Source: Streptococcus suis YS56 (lineage in GTDB: Bacteria > Bacillota > Bacilli > Lactobacillales > Streptococcaceae). Taken from it: 64,000 nucleotides of DNA. The position numbers and the translations under genes are program-made. Every line of letters begins with the position of its first letter. Positions within the stretch are counted from its first letter, which is position 1. Under the pieces are notes generated by a model, which saw only the letters and a program-made list of their open reading frames with translations, did not search any database and was not told the origin of the DNA. Of this stretch, positions 18,315-27,733 are shown in pieces. The stretch is from assembly GCF_000440115.1 (NCBI RefSeq), contig NZ_ALMY01000056.1, positions 19,037 to 83,036 of the forward strand. Direction: 5' to 3'.

Positions 18315-19073
18315 ATGGAAAACACTCCTAGACTAAACTTGGTCATAGATGTGCTCATGCTCGCTGGTGCCATTTTGTCACAAAGCGGTGCAGAAATTCA
18401 CCGAGTTGAAGATACCATGATTCGGATTGCACATTCACAAGGAATTGAACAGGCCAATGTCCTTGCCATCCCTGCTGCTATCTTTTTCTCCATCGACCAT
18501 ACGAATATTTCGCGTATGAAACGCATCGTAAATTCAAATTACGACATGCAGAAAGTTTGTGACGTCAACCAAATCTCCCGTTCCCTAGCCAATGAAGAAA
18601 TCAGCCTAGAAGACGCTTGGAGCCAATTAAATGCAATCAAACAACAAAAGCCACCTTATAACAATATCCAAATAACCTTAGCTGCCGTAGTGGCCGCACC
18701 ATTTTTTACCATTATGTTCGGGGGTTCTCTTTTAGATGCAGCAGGTGCTGTCCTCGCAACGGCTTTGGCTTTCCCTATCTCATTGATTGTCGAGCGTTAC
18801 GTTGGAATTGATTTTGTTACCACCTTCGTTGGCGCCTTTGTCTTCTCACTTACCTCCTACTTATTAAGCGCAACCACTACTCTCCCCATCAATCCCAACT
18901 TAATTAACGCAGGGGCAGTCATGCCTTTTGTACCAGGGATTGCTTTTACAAATGCTGTAAGAGACCTTATGACCAATCATATCAATACAGGGATGACCAA
19001 ATTTTTCCAAACTGCGCTTATTATCTTATCGCTCGGTGCAGGTACAACTGTGGCCTTTATGCTTGTGAGGTAA
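18315..19073 (+). CDS. Threonine/serine exporter ThrE-like, N-terminal half (DUF1212)
   Basis: A 252-residue membrane protein corresponding to the first half of ThrE. A cytoplasmic N-terminus (about 1-110) with SQSGAEIHRVEDTMIRIA precedes about five helices and the conserved segment FVPGIAFTNAVRDLMTNH. It exports threonine or serine by analogy only. An extended -10 (TG-T-TATAAT, 18271-18279) lies upstream. Its partner begins 3 bases after its stop. Confidence 0.88.
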   Translation: MENTPRLNLVIDVLMLAGAILSQSGAEIHRVEDTMIRIAHSQGIEQANVLAIPAAIFFSIDHTNISRMKRIVNSNYDMQKVCDVNQISRSLANEEISLEDAWSQLNAIKQQKPPYNNIQITLAAVVAAPFFTIMFGGSLLDAAGAVLATALAFPISLIVERYVGIDFVTTFVGAFVFSLTSYLLSATTTLPINPNLINAGAVMPFVPGIAFTNAVRDLMTNHINTGMTKFFQTALIILSLGAGTTVAFMLVR

Positions 19074-19076
19074 TCT

Positions 19077-19529
19077 ATGACACCAGTTAACTTCTTATTA
19101 CAGGCACTCGCCTCTTATATCGCTATCGCAGCCTTCTTAATTGTTCTCAATGTTCAAAGAAAAATGCTAGTCCCTGGTGGACTCCTAGGCATGCTAGTCT
19201 GGCTCATCTATCTTTCATTATTAGGACCAACTAATGTACTGATTGCAACCTTCCTTGCAGCAATTATCGGATCTTGCATTAGTCAAATCATGAGTATTTT
19301 GCTTAAAACACCATCTGTTATTTTTTCACTTGCTATCCTAGCACCGCTTGTTCCAGGCTATCGAGCCTACATGACCACGACTTATTTCGTTTCTGGTGAC
19401 CACGCTCAAGCCCTAACCAATATCACTACCGTCTTAACTTTAGCCTTAGTCATTCCCATCGGTATGGCCAGCGGAACAATATTATTACGCCTTTATAAGG
19501 TTCTTCGAACAGGCAAAAAAACAGCCTAA
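19077..19529 (+). CDS. Threonine/serine exporter ThrE-like, C-terminal half (DUF3815)
   Basis: A 150-residue protein with about five hydrophobic helices and the family segment LAPLVPGYRAYMTT, which parallels the FVPGIAF motif of the first half. It should form a hetero-oligomeric exporter with the preceding protein. The pair is followed by a terminator. Confidence 0.87.
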   Translation: MTPVNFLLQALASYIAIAAFLIVLNVQRKMLVPGGLLGMLVWLIYLSLLGPTNVLIATFLAAIIGSCISQIMSILLKTPSVIFSLAILAPLVPGYRAYMTTTYFVSGDHAQALTNITTVLTLALVIPIGMASGTILLRLYKVLRTGKKTA

Positions 19530-19555
19530 CCCCTTGAAAATAAGGGGCCTTTTTG
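19530..19555 (+). terminator. Rho-independent terminator after the ThrE pair
   Basis: CCCCTT (19530-19535) pairs with AAGGGG (19542-19547), followed by CCTTTTT, directly after the stop codon. Confidence 0.85.
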
Positions 19556-19585
19556 TTAAAATGAAAACTTATCAAAGGAGATGCT

Positions 19586-20779
19586 ATGAACCAAAACGTA
19601 ACCAATCTAAAACTTGCTGAACGTGGTGCCTTGCTATCTATCGGTGCCTATATTATCTTATCAGGTATCAAACTCGTTGCAGGACAGCTCTTTCATTCAG
19701 ATGCCTTACGAGCAGATGCCTTCAATAATATTTCTGATATTATCGGTAATATCGCTGTACTTATTGGACTAAAAATGGCACAGAAACCAGCTGATACCGA
19801 TCATAAATTTGGACACTGGAAAATGGAAGATTTAGCAAGCTTGATTACATCCTTCATCATGTTTGTCGTTGGTTTCCAAGTACTCTATGATACCCTCCAA
19901 AAACTAATCAGCAATTCTTCTATCGAAGTAGACATTATGGGGGCCATTGTCGGAATTTTTTCTGCACTAGTTATGTTAGCTGTTTATTTATATAATAACC
20001 GCTTGGCAAAAAAAGTACGTTCCAAGGCCTTAGAAGCAGCTGCCAAGGACAATCTATCCGATGCAGTCACTTCCATAGGAACTTCTATCGCAATCTTTGC
20101 TGCGGCTTTCAACTTCCCTATTGTCGATAAAATTGCAGCCATCATCATTACCTTCTTTATCCTAAAAACAGCCTACGATATTTTTATGGAAAGTTTCTTT
20201 ACCCTGTCTGATGGATTTGATGAAAATTTATTGAAAAAGTACGAGGAAGATATTCTCAAACTCCCAAAAATCGTTTCTGTCAAATCACAACGTGGTCGGA
20301 CTTATGGAGCCAATATCTATCTTGATGTTGTTTTAGAAATGAATCCAGACTTATCCGTTTATGAAAGTCATGAAGTGACTGAGCAGGTTGAGCAACTCCT
20401 AACACTCAAACATGGAGTTTTTGATGTGGATATTCACGTAGAACCATCTGAAATTCCACACGATGAGATGTATGAGCATGTGTACGATAAACTCTTCCGT
20501 TTTGAAACAGAGATACAAGCTCATGCGAATGGGTATGAAGAATTGATTGACGACCAGTATCTCTTAATTGATGCCAAAGGCCGCTATCGAAATAAAACTC
20601 AGATGCTTGCCGACCACCCCATCCAAACGACGTATTTATCCAATTACCAAATGACCTCCATAAGCCAAAAATCAAAATTGGTTACGTTTGAAATTGGTGA
20701 TTATGTTCATACGTCACTTTGGCGCCGTCATGAAAATTGGACTGTTATTTTCCACCAGATCTCAAAAAAACAAGCCTAG
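19586..20779 (+). CDS. mntE: Cation diffusion facilitator, MntE-like manganese exporter
   Basis: A 397-residue CDF transporter with six membrane helices and a long cytoplasmic C-terminal region. The intramembrane metal site reads NxxxD in helix 2 (Asn47, Asp51, in AFNNISD) and DxxxD in helix 5 (Asp155, Asp159, in KDNLSD). The asparagine is characteristic of the Mn-selective group rather than zinc CDFs (HxxxD), and the protein resembles pneumococcal MntE as I remember it. It should export Mn2+ and protect against manganese excess. Confidence 0.85.
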   Translation: MNQNVTNLKLAERGALLSIGAYIILSGIKLVAGQLFHSDALRADAFNNISDIIGNIAVLIGLKMAQKPADTDHKFGHWKMEDLASLITSFIMFVVGFQVLYDTLQKLISNSSIEVDIMGAIVGIFSALVMLAVYLYNNRLAKKVRSKALEAAAKDNLSDAVTSIGTSIAIFAAAFNFPIVDKIAAIIITFFILKTAYDIFMESFFTLSDGFDENLLKKYEEDILKLPKIVSVKSQRGRTYGANIYLDVVLEMNPDLSVYESHEVTEQVEQLLTLKHGVFDVDIHVEPSEIPHDEMYEHVYDKLFRFETEIQAHANGYEELIDDQYLLIDAKGRYRNKTQMLADHPIQTTYLSNYQMTSISQKSKLVTFEIGDYVHTSLWRRHENWTVIFHQISKKQA

Positions 20780-20820
20780 TCGAATGACCTGGCTTTTCCT
20801 TTACCTTAAATTTTGGTTTT

Positions 20821-20924
20821 ATACTCAATGAAAATCAAAAGTAGCCTAGGAAACGAAGCCGAAGATAGAACTGGAGTTCATCAAGGCAAGATGACAACGG
20901 ATAATTTTGATTTTCGAAGAGTAT
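20821..20924. repeat. RUP-like miniature inverted-repeat element (104 bp)
   Basis: Ends ATACTCaatGAAAATCAAAA (20821-20840) and the inverse of ATACTCttcGAAAATCAAAA (20905-20924) match at 17 of 20 positions. The interior is non-coding. Terminal sequence and length resemble the RUP elements of pneumococcus and related streptococci, which are thought to be mobilised by an IS transposase in trans. It lies between convergent genes. Confidence 0.8.
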
Positions 20925-20925
20925 T

Positions 20926-20952
20926 AAAAAAAGAGCGCATGGCTCTTTTTCT
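20926..20952. terminator. Bidirectional terminator
   Basis: AAAAAGAGC (20928-20936) and GCTCTTTTT (20942-20950) form a 9-bp stem with a 5-base loop and T runs on both strands. It ends the minus-strand ABC importer operon and possibly the plus-strand mntE transcript. Confidence 0.85.
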
Positions 20953-20959
20953 TATATTA

Positions 20960-21802
20960 TTAGTTTTTTACTGCATCGGTTGCAACATCCTCACCAAACC
21001 ATTTTTGGGAGATTTCTTGGAATTTACCTTCTTTATATAATTCAGCAAACGCCTTATTAATGTTTTCTACGAGTGTAGTATCTGATTTACGAGCACCGAC
21101 TGCGAAGGCTTCGTTTTCGAAACCTGCATCAATGATGTTGTAATCTGCAATAATTCCCTCTTGTTGCAAGTAATAATTTGCATACACACGGTCAATCAAG
21201 AGGCCATCAATACGATCGTTTTTCAAGTCAATCAAGGCTTCATTGAAGGTCGCATACTGACTTGCATCGTTATTTTGAACAATATCTTTCAAAATAGCTG
21301 GTTGTGATTCAAATACTGAATAGCCAGATGAACCTGCTTGCGCACCTAAAATCTTATCCTTCATATCAGATACTTGGCTAATATTGGAAGATTTTTTGGT
21401 TACAAGAACTTGTTGGTTATCCATGTAGGGATTTGTGAAGAGAACTTTTTCCTTACGCTCATCTGTAATAGAATAACCATTCCAAATTAAATCAATATTC
21501 CCGTTATTCAATTCGGTTTCTTTCAAGTCCCAGTCAATTGGTTGCCATTTTACAGTAATTCCATACTTTTCAAAGACTGCATTAGCCAAGTCAATATCGA
21601 AACCTGTGTAAGAACCATCTGTCTGTTCAAATCCCATTGGAACAAAGGTCTTATCAAAGCCAATCGTAACGGATTTTTCAGACTCGTAGGCTGTCCAATT
21701 ATCAGACTTAGTAGCCGAATCATTGGAGCCACAAGCAGCAAGAGTTAAAGAAGTTACAAGAGCAAGAGCTCCAAGCATCATTTTCTTCATATTCATCATC
21801 AT
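20960..21802 (-). CDS. Amino-acid (probably cystine) ABC importer, substrate-binding lipoprotein
   Basis: A 280-residue polar amino-acid binding protein, with lipobox LAAC (Cys24) behind a short signal peptide. SVTIGFDKTFVPMGFEQTDG, TGFDIDLANAVFEKYGI and the end FQEISQKWFGEDVAT closely resemble pneumococcal AatB, a cystine-binding protein, as I recall it. It captures substrate outside the cell for the permease and ATPase encoded just upstream. The operon order is permease, ATPase, binding protein. Several ATGs lie at the start; AAAGGAAC spacing suits the first. Confidence 0.9.
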   Translation of the reverse strand: MMMNMKKMMLGALALVTSLTLAACGSNDSATKSDNWTAYESEKSVTIGFDKTFVPMGFEQTDGSYTGFDIDLANAVFEKYGITVKWQPIDWDLKETELNNGNIDLIWNGYSITDERKEKVLFTNPYMDNQQVLVTKKSSNISQVSDMKDKILGAQAGSSGYSVFESQPAILKDIVQNNDASQYATFNEALIDLKNDRIDGLLIDRVYANYYLQQEGIIADYNIIDAGFENEAFAVGARKSDTTLVENINKAFAELYKEGKFQEISQKWFGEDVATDAVKN

Positions 21803-21816
21803 ATTTGTTCCTTTTC

Positions 21817-22449
21817 TTAGTGTTTCGGTTCAATTTTGATGATTTCATCTGCGATATTCTCAGCAAACTGCATATCATGGGTGACCACAATTTGTGTGAT
21901 TCCAGTAGCCCTATTTTCAAGAATCAGTTTCTCAACTTCTTTTCTTAATTCAGGGTCTAGGGCCGAAGTTGGTTCATCATAGCCGATAATCTCAGGATCA
22001 ATCATCATCGCACGCGCCAAAGCCACACGTTGTTTCTGTCCGCCCGATAATGAAAATGGGTAGGCAGTTGCGTGGTTAGCAAGTCCAAGAGTATCCAAGA
22101 GTTTAAGGGCCTTGTCTTCCGCCTCTGAACGCGACATATTTTGCGTTTTCATAGGAGAGAGAACCAAGTTTTCCAATACGGATAGGTGCGGGAAAAGCTG
22201 GAAGTCCTGGAAGACAAAGCCCAGCAAATGTCGTTTTCCCAACTCCTCTAATGGCAGTTCTTGACCATTATACATCAAAGTTCCTGAATCAATAGTCTCT
22301 AAACCAGCCAACATCCGTAAAAGAGTTGTCTTACCACCGCCAGATTGACCAACGATGGCAACAATTTTCCCTTCTGGAATGACCAAATCATAGTTGGAGA
22401 AAATCTGTTTATCTTCAAAGCGTTTTGACAAATTGCGTAACTCTAACAT
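21817..22449 (-). CDS. Amino-acid ABC importer ATP-binding protein
   Basis: A 210-residue ATPase of the GlnQ/HisP type, somewhat shorter than the usual 240. It has Walker A GQSGGGKTT near 35-43, Q-loop FQDFQLF, signature LSGGQKQR and Walker B PEIIGYDEPTSALD. Note GYDEP where most have LFDEP. It energises uptake of the substrate bound by the adjacent lipoprotein. It is 9 bases after the permease gene. Confidence 0.93.
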   Translation of the reverse strand: MLELRNLSKRFEDKQIFSNYDLVIPEGKIVAIVGQSGGGKTTLLRMLAGLETIDSGTLMYNGQELPLEELGKRHLLGFVFQDFQLFPHLSVLENLVLSPMKTQNMSRSEAEDKALKLLDTLGLANHATAYPFSLSGGQKQRVALARAMMIDPEIIGYDEPTSALDPELRKEVEKLILENRATGITQIVVTHDMQFAENIADEIIKIEPKH

Positions 22450-22458
22450 GACTTCCTC

Positions 22459-23100
22459 CTATCTATAATAATCAAATTTCTTTTCTACTTGTTTCGAAAT
22501 CAGTGTTACCGCACCGATCATCAATAGGTAGATTGCACCTGCGATAAACATAGGCGCCAAGCTGGCATCACGATTGGCAGCAGTACGACTAGCCAACAAC
22601 AAATCGCTAACCCCAAGTGCATAGACCAAAGAAGTATCCTTTACCAAAGTCATGACTTCATTGAAAACACTTGGCAGGACAATTTTCACGACCTGTGGTA
22701 AAACAATATAGCGAATGGTCTGAACAGGGGTAAATTTCAATACCTTAGCCGCTTCATACTGACCTTTTGGAATAGCTTCAATACCACCACGGAAAATTTC
22801 AGAGAAATAGGCCGCATAGTTGAGCGTAAAGGCCAGAATCACTGCAGGCATTCGGTCAAATGTAATACCGACACTTGGTAAAACGTAATAAACAAAAATT
22901 AATTGTAAAAGCAAGGGGGTTCCTCGCATAATTAATACATAGAAATGCAATAACCATTGTAAGGGTTTAAATTTAATCTGCATTAAAAAAGCGAAAACAG
23001 CTCCTAATGGCAAGGATAATATCAATACTAGAAAAAATACTTGCAGGGAAACCACCGCTCCATTTAATAGACTGGGCAGAACTTCCAAAACATAATCCAT
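22459..23100 (-). CDS. Amino-acid ABC importer permease
   Basis: A 213-residue HisM-type permease with about five membrane helices. The start MDYVLEVLPSLLNGAVVSLQ, the MRGTPLLLQL segment and the EAA loop (YEAAKVLKFTPVQTIRYIVLPQ) are characteristic. It is the first gene of the importer operon. A cystine role is inferred from the binding protein. Confidence 0.93.
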   Translation of the reverse strand: MDYVLEVLPSLLNGAVVSLQVFFLVLILSLPLGAVFAFLMQIKFKPLQWLLHFYVLIMRGTPLLLQLIFVYYVLPSVGITFDRMPAVILAFTLNYAAYFSEIFRGGIEAIPKGQYEAAKVLKFTPVQTIRYIVLPQVVKIVLPSVFNEVMTLVKDTSLVYALGVSDLLLASRTAANRDASLAPMFIAGAIYLLMIGAVTLISKQVEKKFDYYR

Positions 23101-23218
23101 AGAATTCTCCTAAAAGAGTGATTAGGTTATAGTATATCAGAAAATATCTTGTATTACAAAGGATTTTTCAGAATTTTTAATAAATTTAACAAAATTTTGT
23201 ATATTTTTTCAATTGACA

Positions 23219-23247
23219 GAAAAGAAGGTCCGAAATCCGAACCTTCT
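23219..23247 (-). terminator. glmS terminator
   Basis: On the minus strand AGAAGGTTCG pairs with CGGACCTTCT (10 bp with one G-U), followed by TTTTCT, directly downstream of glmS. Confidence 0.85.
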
Positions 23248-23251
23248 AACC

Positions 23252-25063
23252 TTATTCTACTGTAACTGATTTTGCCAAGTTACGTGGTTTATCAACATCC
23301 AAACCGCGTTGCAATGTTGCATAGTAAGCAATCAACTGTGTCGGAACGACCATAGCAATCGCTGACAAGAATGGATGAACAGTTGTAACAGTGATGTCAT
23401 CTTCTTCCTTAGCTACTGCTTCATCTACAATTGTCAAGACATTGGCACCACGCGCCACTACTTCCTGAATATTGCCTCGAGTATGGCTTGCAAGGTGTGG
23501 ATGATTTGAAATCAAGGCCAAGACAGGAACACCGTCTTCAATCAATGAAATGGTACCGTGTTTCAATTCACCAGCCGCAAAGCCTTCACATTGGATGTAT
23601 GAAATTTCTTTCAATTTCAAGCTGGCTTCCATCGAAACGTAGTAGTCACTACCACGACCGATATAGAATGCGTTGCGAGTGGTTGATAAGAGTTTTTCAA
23701 CTTTTTCAGCAATCACATCTTTTTCTGACAAGCTGGCCTCGATAGATTGAGCTACGATGGACAATTCATGTACCAAGTCAAATTCTTTAGCGTAGGCATT
23801 GCCATTTGCATCACCGACAGCCTTAGCCAAGATTGCCAAAGTCGCAATCTGTGCAGTGTAGGCTTTTGTAGAAGCTACCGCAATTTCTGGACCTGCATGG
23901 AGCAACATGGTGTAAGTTGCCTCACGTGATAGGGTAGAACCAGGAACGTTGGTTACGGTCAAACTTGGGATGCCCATTTCATTCGCTTTAACCAATACCT
24001 GACGGCTATCAGCAGTTTCACCTGACTGGCTAATCATGACAAAGAGTGGCTTTTTGCTCAACAATGGCATATTGTAGCCCCACTCAGATGAAATTCCCAA
24101 TTCTACTGGTGTATCTGTCAATTTTTCCAAGAAGTCTTTTGCGGCAAATCCTGCGTGATAGGAAGTTCCAGCAGCCAAGATATAGATACGGTCAGCTTCT
24201 TGTACTGCCTTAATAATATCCGTATCAACTGTTACCTGACCAGCTTCATTTGTATAGGCGCTAATCAATTTACGCATAACAGTTGGTTGCTCATCAATTT
24301 CCTTGAGCATGTAGTATGGATAAGTTCCCTTACCAATATCTGATAAATCAAGCTCAGCTGTATAGCTACCACGTTCAATCGCATTGCCATCATAGTCCAT
24401 GACTTCAACACTATCTTTTTTCACGATAACCAATTCCTTATCGTGAATTTCCATGTATTCACTTGTCTCACGAATCATAGCCATGGCATCTGAGCAGACC
24501 ATGTTATAGCCATCGCCCAAACCAATCAAAAGTGGAGATTTATTTTTGGCAACGTAGATAGTATCTGCATCCGTGGCATCAATCAAGGCAAAGGCATATG
24601 AACCTTGGATAATCTTCAATGCTTTTTTGAAGGCTTCTAGAGTTGACAAACCTTCTTCAGCAAACTGACCAATCAAGTGCACAGCAATCTCTGTATCTGT
24701 CTGCCCTTTCAAGTCATGACCAGCAAGATACTCTTCCTTGATTTCTGCATAGTTTTCAATCACACCGTTGTGAACAAGGATATGTCCAGCAGTTTGAGAA
24801 GTGTGAGGGTGAGCGTTGTTCTCAGTTGGTTTCCCGTGAGTTGCCCAACGAGTATGACCGATCCCTGTTGTCCCTTCGGTCTTATCGCCAACTTTTGCAG
24901 ACAATTCTGCAATGCGACCAACAGCTTTGACAAGATGAGCTTGCTCACCACCCGTCACAAAAATACCTGCTGAATCATAACCACGGTATTCTAATTTTTC
25001 AAGTCCTTGAATCAAAATATCAGTTGCGTTTGTATTTCCTACAACACCAACGATTCCACACAT
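23252..25063 (-). CDS. glmS: Glutamine-fructose-6-phosphate aminotransferase (isomerizing)
   Basis: A 603-residue enzyme making glucosamine-6-phosphate from fructose-6-phosphate and glutamine, the first step to UDP-GlcNAc for peptidoglycan. I start at MCGIVGVVG because Cys2 must be the N-terminal nucleophile after Met removal; three extra upstream codons are therefore untranslated. The glutaminase domain (1-230) has GHTRWATHG, and the two SIS domains have SQSGETADS and STKAYTAQ. The end [13 protein letters not shown] is typical. A consensus promoter and candidate NagR-like sites precede it; no glmS ribozyme is evident. Confidence 0.97.
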   Translation of the reverse strand: MCGIVGVVGNTNATDILIQGLEKLEYRGYDSAGIFVTGGEQAHLVKAVGRIAELSAKVGDKTEGTTGIGHTRWATHGKPTENNAHPHTSQTAGHILVHNGVIENYAEIKEEYLAGHDLKGQTDTEIAVHLIGQFAEEGLSTLEAFKKALKIIQGSYAFALIDATDADTIYVAKNKSPLLIGLGDGYNMVCSDAMAMIRETSEYMEIHDKELVIVKKDSVEVMDYDGNAIERGSYTAELDLSDIGKGTYPYYMLKEIDEQPTVMRKLISAYTNEAGQVTVDTDIIKAVQEADRIYILAAGTSYHAGFAAKDFLEKLTDTPVELGISSEWGYNMPLLSKKPLFVMISQSGETADSRQVLVKANEMGIPSLTVTNVPGSTLSREATYTMLLHAGPEIAVASTKAYTAQIATLAILAKAVGDANGNAYAKEFDLVHELSIVAQSIEASLSEKDVIAEKVEKLLSTTRNAFYIGRGSDYYVSMEASLKLKEISYIQCEGFAAGELKHGTISLIEDGVPVLALISNHPHLASHTRGNIQEVVARGANVLTIVDEAVAKEEDDITVTTVHPFLSAIAMVVPTQLIAYYATLQRGLDVDKPRNLAKSVTVE

Positions 25064-25110
25064 ACAGTTCACCTACGATGTTTGTTAACATCGGCTTTCA
25101 TTTCTTTAAA

Positions 25111-25206
25111 AATTGGTATAGTCTAATTTGTATCTAAAAAGACCAGTGAAATCAGTATATAACAAGATTTCATCCTTGTCAACATTTTAATTGGTCTAGT
25201 CATATT
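25111..25206 (-). promoter_or_regulatory. glmS promoter with two candidate NagR (dre-like) operators
   Basis: On the minus strand TTGACA (25177-25182) and TATACT (25154-25159) are 17 bases apart, a near-consensus promoter. Two related sequences flank it: AATTGGTCTAGTCATATT (25189-25206), upstream of the -35, and AATTGGTATAGTCTAATT (25111-25128), in the leader. Both resemble the ATTGGTNTAGACCAAT operator of the GntR-family amino-sugar regulator NagR, which controls nag and glmS genes in streptococci. Confidence 0.65.
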
Positions 25207-25261
25207 CTGTAAATTGCATTGACAACGAGACCACTGATTTTCAAAAATGAAAAGACCAGTT

Positions 25262-25804
25262 CTACTGAACCAGCCCTGTCTTAATAAAACCAAATTCTGA
25301 AAGTGGACTAACCCGAAAAGTCAGTCTACCAACAATATCCTCACTAGAAATCAAACCAAAACTACGACTATCCTGTTGATTCGTTCGTACATCATTCAAC
25401 ACCAAATAATGCCCCTCTGGAATGACGTTGTACTTTCCATTTGTCAAGGTTTCCAATGTAAAGTCATCTGTATAACTTTCTTGTGAATGAGGTGTTTTTA
25501 AATAGTTCTCTGTAACAATAATATCATTACGATAGAGAACATCGTCCATATAGGTAACCGTCTCGTTTTCCAAGGCAATCACACGACTTACATACTCTTT
25601 TCCCTCATGGTTATACAAAATAAAATCTCCATGAATCGGGCGGACATTTCGCACCGTCATGATAAAGTCATTTTCCTTCAAATAAGTATTTGCCATCTCA
25701 GGGGTAATCGTGACCGGCTCAAGTAACCAAAATCGTAGGCCAATGATTCCAAAAATCAATAAGACCAATAAACTGATTTGTTTTATTAAATCTCTTTTTA
25801 CCAT
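25262..25804 (-). CDS. Signal peptidase I homologue lacking both catalytic residues
   Basis: A 180-residue S26-type protein with one N-terminal membrane helix (about 8-28). Family landmarks are present: the segment after the helix, GDFILYNHEG, RVIALENETV and the box-E end NQQDSRSFG. However, the catalytic serine position (SM in active enzymes) is Glu36 (TPEM), and the general-base lysine before RVI is Ser73. It should therefore be unable to cleave signal peptides by the usual Ser-Lys dyad. Inactive signal-peptidase-like proteins such as group A streptococcal SipA act as pilus-assembly chaperones, but no pilus genes are seen in this window. The alignment was made by eye. Confidence 0.82.
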   Translation of the reverse strand: MVKRDLIKQISLLVLLIFGIIGLRFWLLEPVTITPEMANTYLKENDFIMTVRNVRPIHGDFILYNHEGKEYVSRVIALENETVTYMDDVLYRNDIIVTENYLKTPHSQESYTDDFTLETLTNGKYNVIPEGHYLVLNDVRTNQQDSRSFGLISSEDIVGRLTFRVSPLSEFGFIKTGLVQ

Positions 25805-25846
25805 AATCTCTCCATTTCACTAGTATTATACCACAATTTAGAGCCA

Positions 25847-26464
25847 TTAGTGTCTGAGATGCTGGTAAATCTCTTCAGCAATAACTTGGTTTCCTAGCGG
25901 TGTCAAATGAAGACCATCGCTATAGTATTCAAGATGTCCCTCCGTCACAGTGTAAAGGTTAATAACTGGTAAACCAAGTTCATTTCCGATAGCTGGGATA
26001 ATCTTTTGTAATTCATCTTCAATAATTTGATTATTCAATCCAAAACGACTGGTTGGTACGTAAGGCGGGATGACTAAATAAACATCCGGCTGGCTTGATA
26101 AAGCCATATACTGCTCGGCCATTTCCCTATACTCTCGAATAAATCTCTCCCTATTCCAATATGGTCCTCGGCTATCGTTACTACCAATCATGATGATGAC
26201 AATATCCGCTTCACTCTCAAGTGAAAGTTGGGCATTCTTCTCTTTAAAGTAAGGAAAATCTGCAGTTGACTGAAGTGAACGCCCACTCAATCCGTAATTT
26301 GAAACTTGATAGTGATGCCCAAGTTTCTCAGCTAGAATACAAGGATAGGCATCTTTTTCACGATTCTCCAAGCCATATCCATAAGTCAAACTATCTCCGA
26401 CTGTTGCAACTTTTACGGCCCCACTTCCAACGGTTAGGACCTCAGGATACATTATATCTGACAC
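25847..26464 (-). CDS. SGNH/GDSL-type hydrolase
   Basis: A 205-residue esterase/lipase-like enzyme. Block I GDSLTYG carries the catalytic serine near residue 24; the block II glycine (NYGLSGR), block III GSNDSR and block V DGLHLTPLG with catalytic Asp and His are all present. No signal peptide is seen, so it is likely cytoplasmic. The start is taken as GTG at 26464 because GAGGAG lies 5 bases before it; an internal ATG four codons later is the alternative. Substrate unknown. Confidence 0.88.
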   Translation of the reverse strand: MSDIMYPEVLTVGSGAVKVATVGDSLTYGYGLENREKDAYPCILAEKLGHHYQVSNYGLSGRSLQSTADFPYFKEKNAQLSLESEADIVIIMIGSNDSRGPYWNRERFIREYREMAEQYMALSSQPDVYLVIPPYVPTSRFGLNNQIIEDELQKIIPAIGNELGLPVINLYTVTEGHLEYYSDGLHLTPLGNQVIAEEIYQHLRH

Positions 26465-26548
26465 ACGAACTCCTCAATTTTTCTTATTTTCTATTGTATC
26501 ATGTTGAAAAAAATAAATAAACTTCTGAATTTGTGATATAATTAACTT

Positions 26549-27658
26549 ATGAAAAAACAAGTTATTATTATAGGCGGAGGAATTGTTGGCTCTACTGCAG
26601 CCTTTTATCTCTCCCAAGAAGAACAAGTCAATCTTACTCTCATTGATTCAGGTATTGGAACAGCCACACGAGCTGCCGCAGGTATCATCTGCCCATGGAT
26701 GGCTCAGAAAAAAAATAAAGACTGGTACAAGCTGACTTCCGATGGTGCTGTTTTCTACCGTCAATTGGTAGCCGATTTGGAAAAATCGGGTGCTACTGAA
26801 ATTCCATTCAAACAGACTGGAACCATCGGCCTAAAAAGTAAGCCTGAACTACTTGATAAAATCCAAAAAATTGCCGAGGAACGTCGCGTAGATACTCCGA
26901 CTATTGGCGAAATTACTCCGCTTGTAGGCTCGGAAATTAACCACTACTTGCCACTACTTAAACCAGACTATTTTGGTATCCATTTAGAAGGTGGCGGTCG
27001 TATTGATGGTGGGCGTTTGATTGATATTCTTCAGGAACAATTTTTGAAAAATGGTGGTACACGTATCTACGGACAAGCAAAACTGCTCGACAACCATACT
27101 GTCGAAGTAGATAATCAAGTGCTTACTGCTGACCACATTATCTTAGCCACAGGGGCCTGGTTGCCACATATTCTTGAACCTCTTGGTTATCAAGTGGATG
27201 TTCGACCACAAAAAGGACAATTGTTAGAATTAGATACAGAATTCGATACTGATAATTGGCCAGTTTGTATGCCTTACGGAGAGATTGACATCCTACCATT
27301 TGAAAATGGAAAAATCATTATTGGTGCAACTCATGAAGATGATATGGGGTACGATTTAGAACTAGACCCTGAAAAAATCCAAGCCATGCATGATAAAATA
27401 GCCGAGTTCATGCCTGATTTGGCAAATTATCCTGTAGCCAGAACTCGTATTGGAACGCGCGCCTATACTTCAACTTATTCACCATTCTACGGAAATATTG
27501 AGGATATGCCTAATGTCTGGGTAGCTAGTGGTCTAGGCTCTACCGGCCTGACAAATGGCCCAATTATCGGTTGGCAAATTGCTAAAGAAATTCTCAATCA
27601 AGAAACAAACTTTGACCGTACACCATATTCTCCAAATAGATATATTCTCAAAAAATAA
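26549..27658 (+). CDS. FAD-dependent oxidoreductase, DAO/DadA family
   Basis: A 369-residue flavoprotein. The N-terminus has the dinucleotide motif IIGGGIVGSTAAFYL (6-20) and GIGTATRAAAG. A DAO substrate domain follows, and the end GLGSTGLTNGPIIGWQIAKE is typical of D-amino-acid dehydrogenase and glycine-oxidase relatives. It should oxidise an amine or D-amino acid with FAD; the substrate is unproven. It has its own -10 (TATAAT near 26536). Confidence 0.87.
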   Translation: MKKQVIIIGGGIVGSTAAFYLSQEEQVNLTLIDSGIGTATRAAAGIICPWMAQKKNKDWYKLTSDGAVFYRQLVADLEKSGATEIPFKQTGTIGLKSKPELLDKIQKIAEERRVDTPTIGEITPLVGSEINHYLPLLKPDYFGIHLEGGGRIDGGRLIDILQEQFLKNGGTRIYGQAKLLDNHTVEVDNQVLTADHIILATGAWLPHILEPLGYQVDVRPQKGQLLELDTEFDTDNWPVCMPYGEIDILPFENGKIIIGATHEDDMGYDLELDPEKIQAMHDKIAEFMPDLANYPVARTRIGTRAYTSTYSPFYGNIEDMPNVWVASGLGSTGLTNGPIIGWQIAKEILNQETNFDRTPYSPNRYILKK

Positions 27659-27733
27659 GATACAATAAGTTTAGATTCTACTAATCCTTTAAATGTAGAT
27701 ACTAAGACTAGTTGTTATCCAACCAATAAATAC

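Noticed and set aside
25064..25261. Possible glmS ribozyme upstream of glmS
   Set aside because: The leader from the predicted start to the ATG is about 85 nt and lacks the conserved ribozyme core; promoter and operator sites fill the region.
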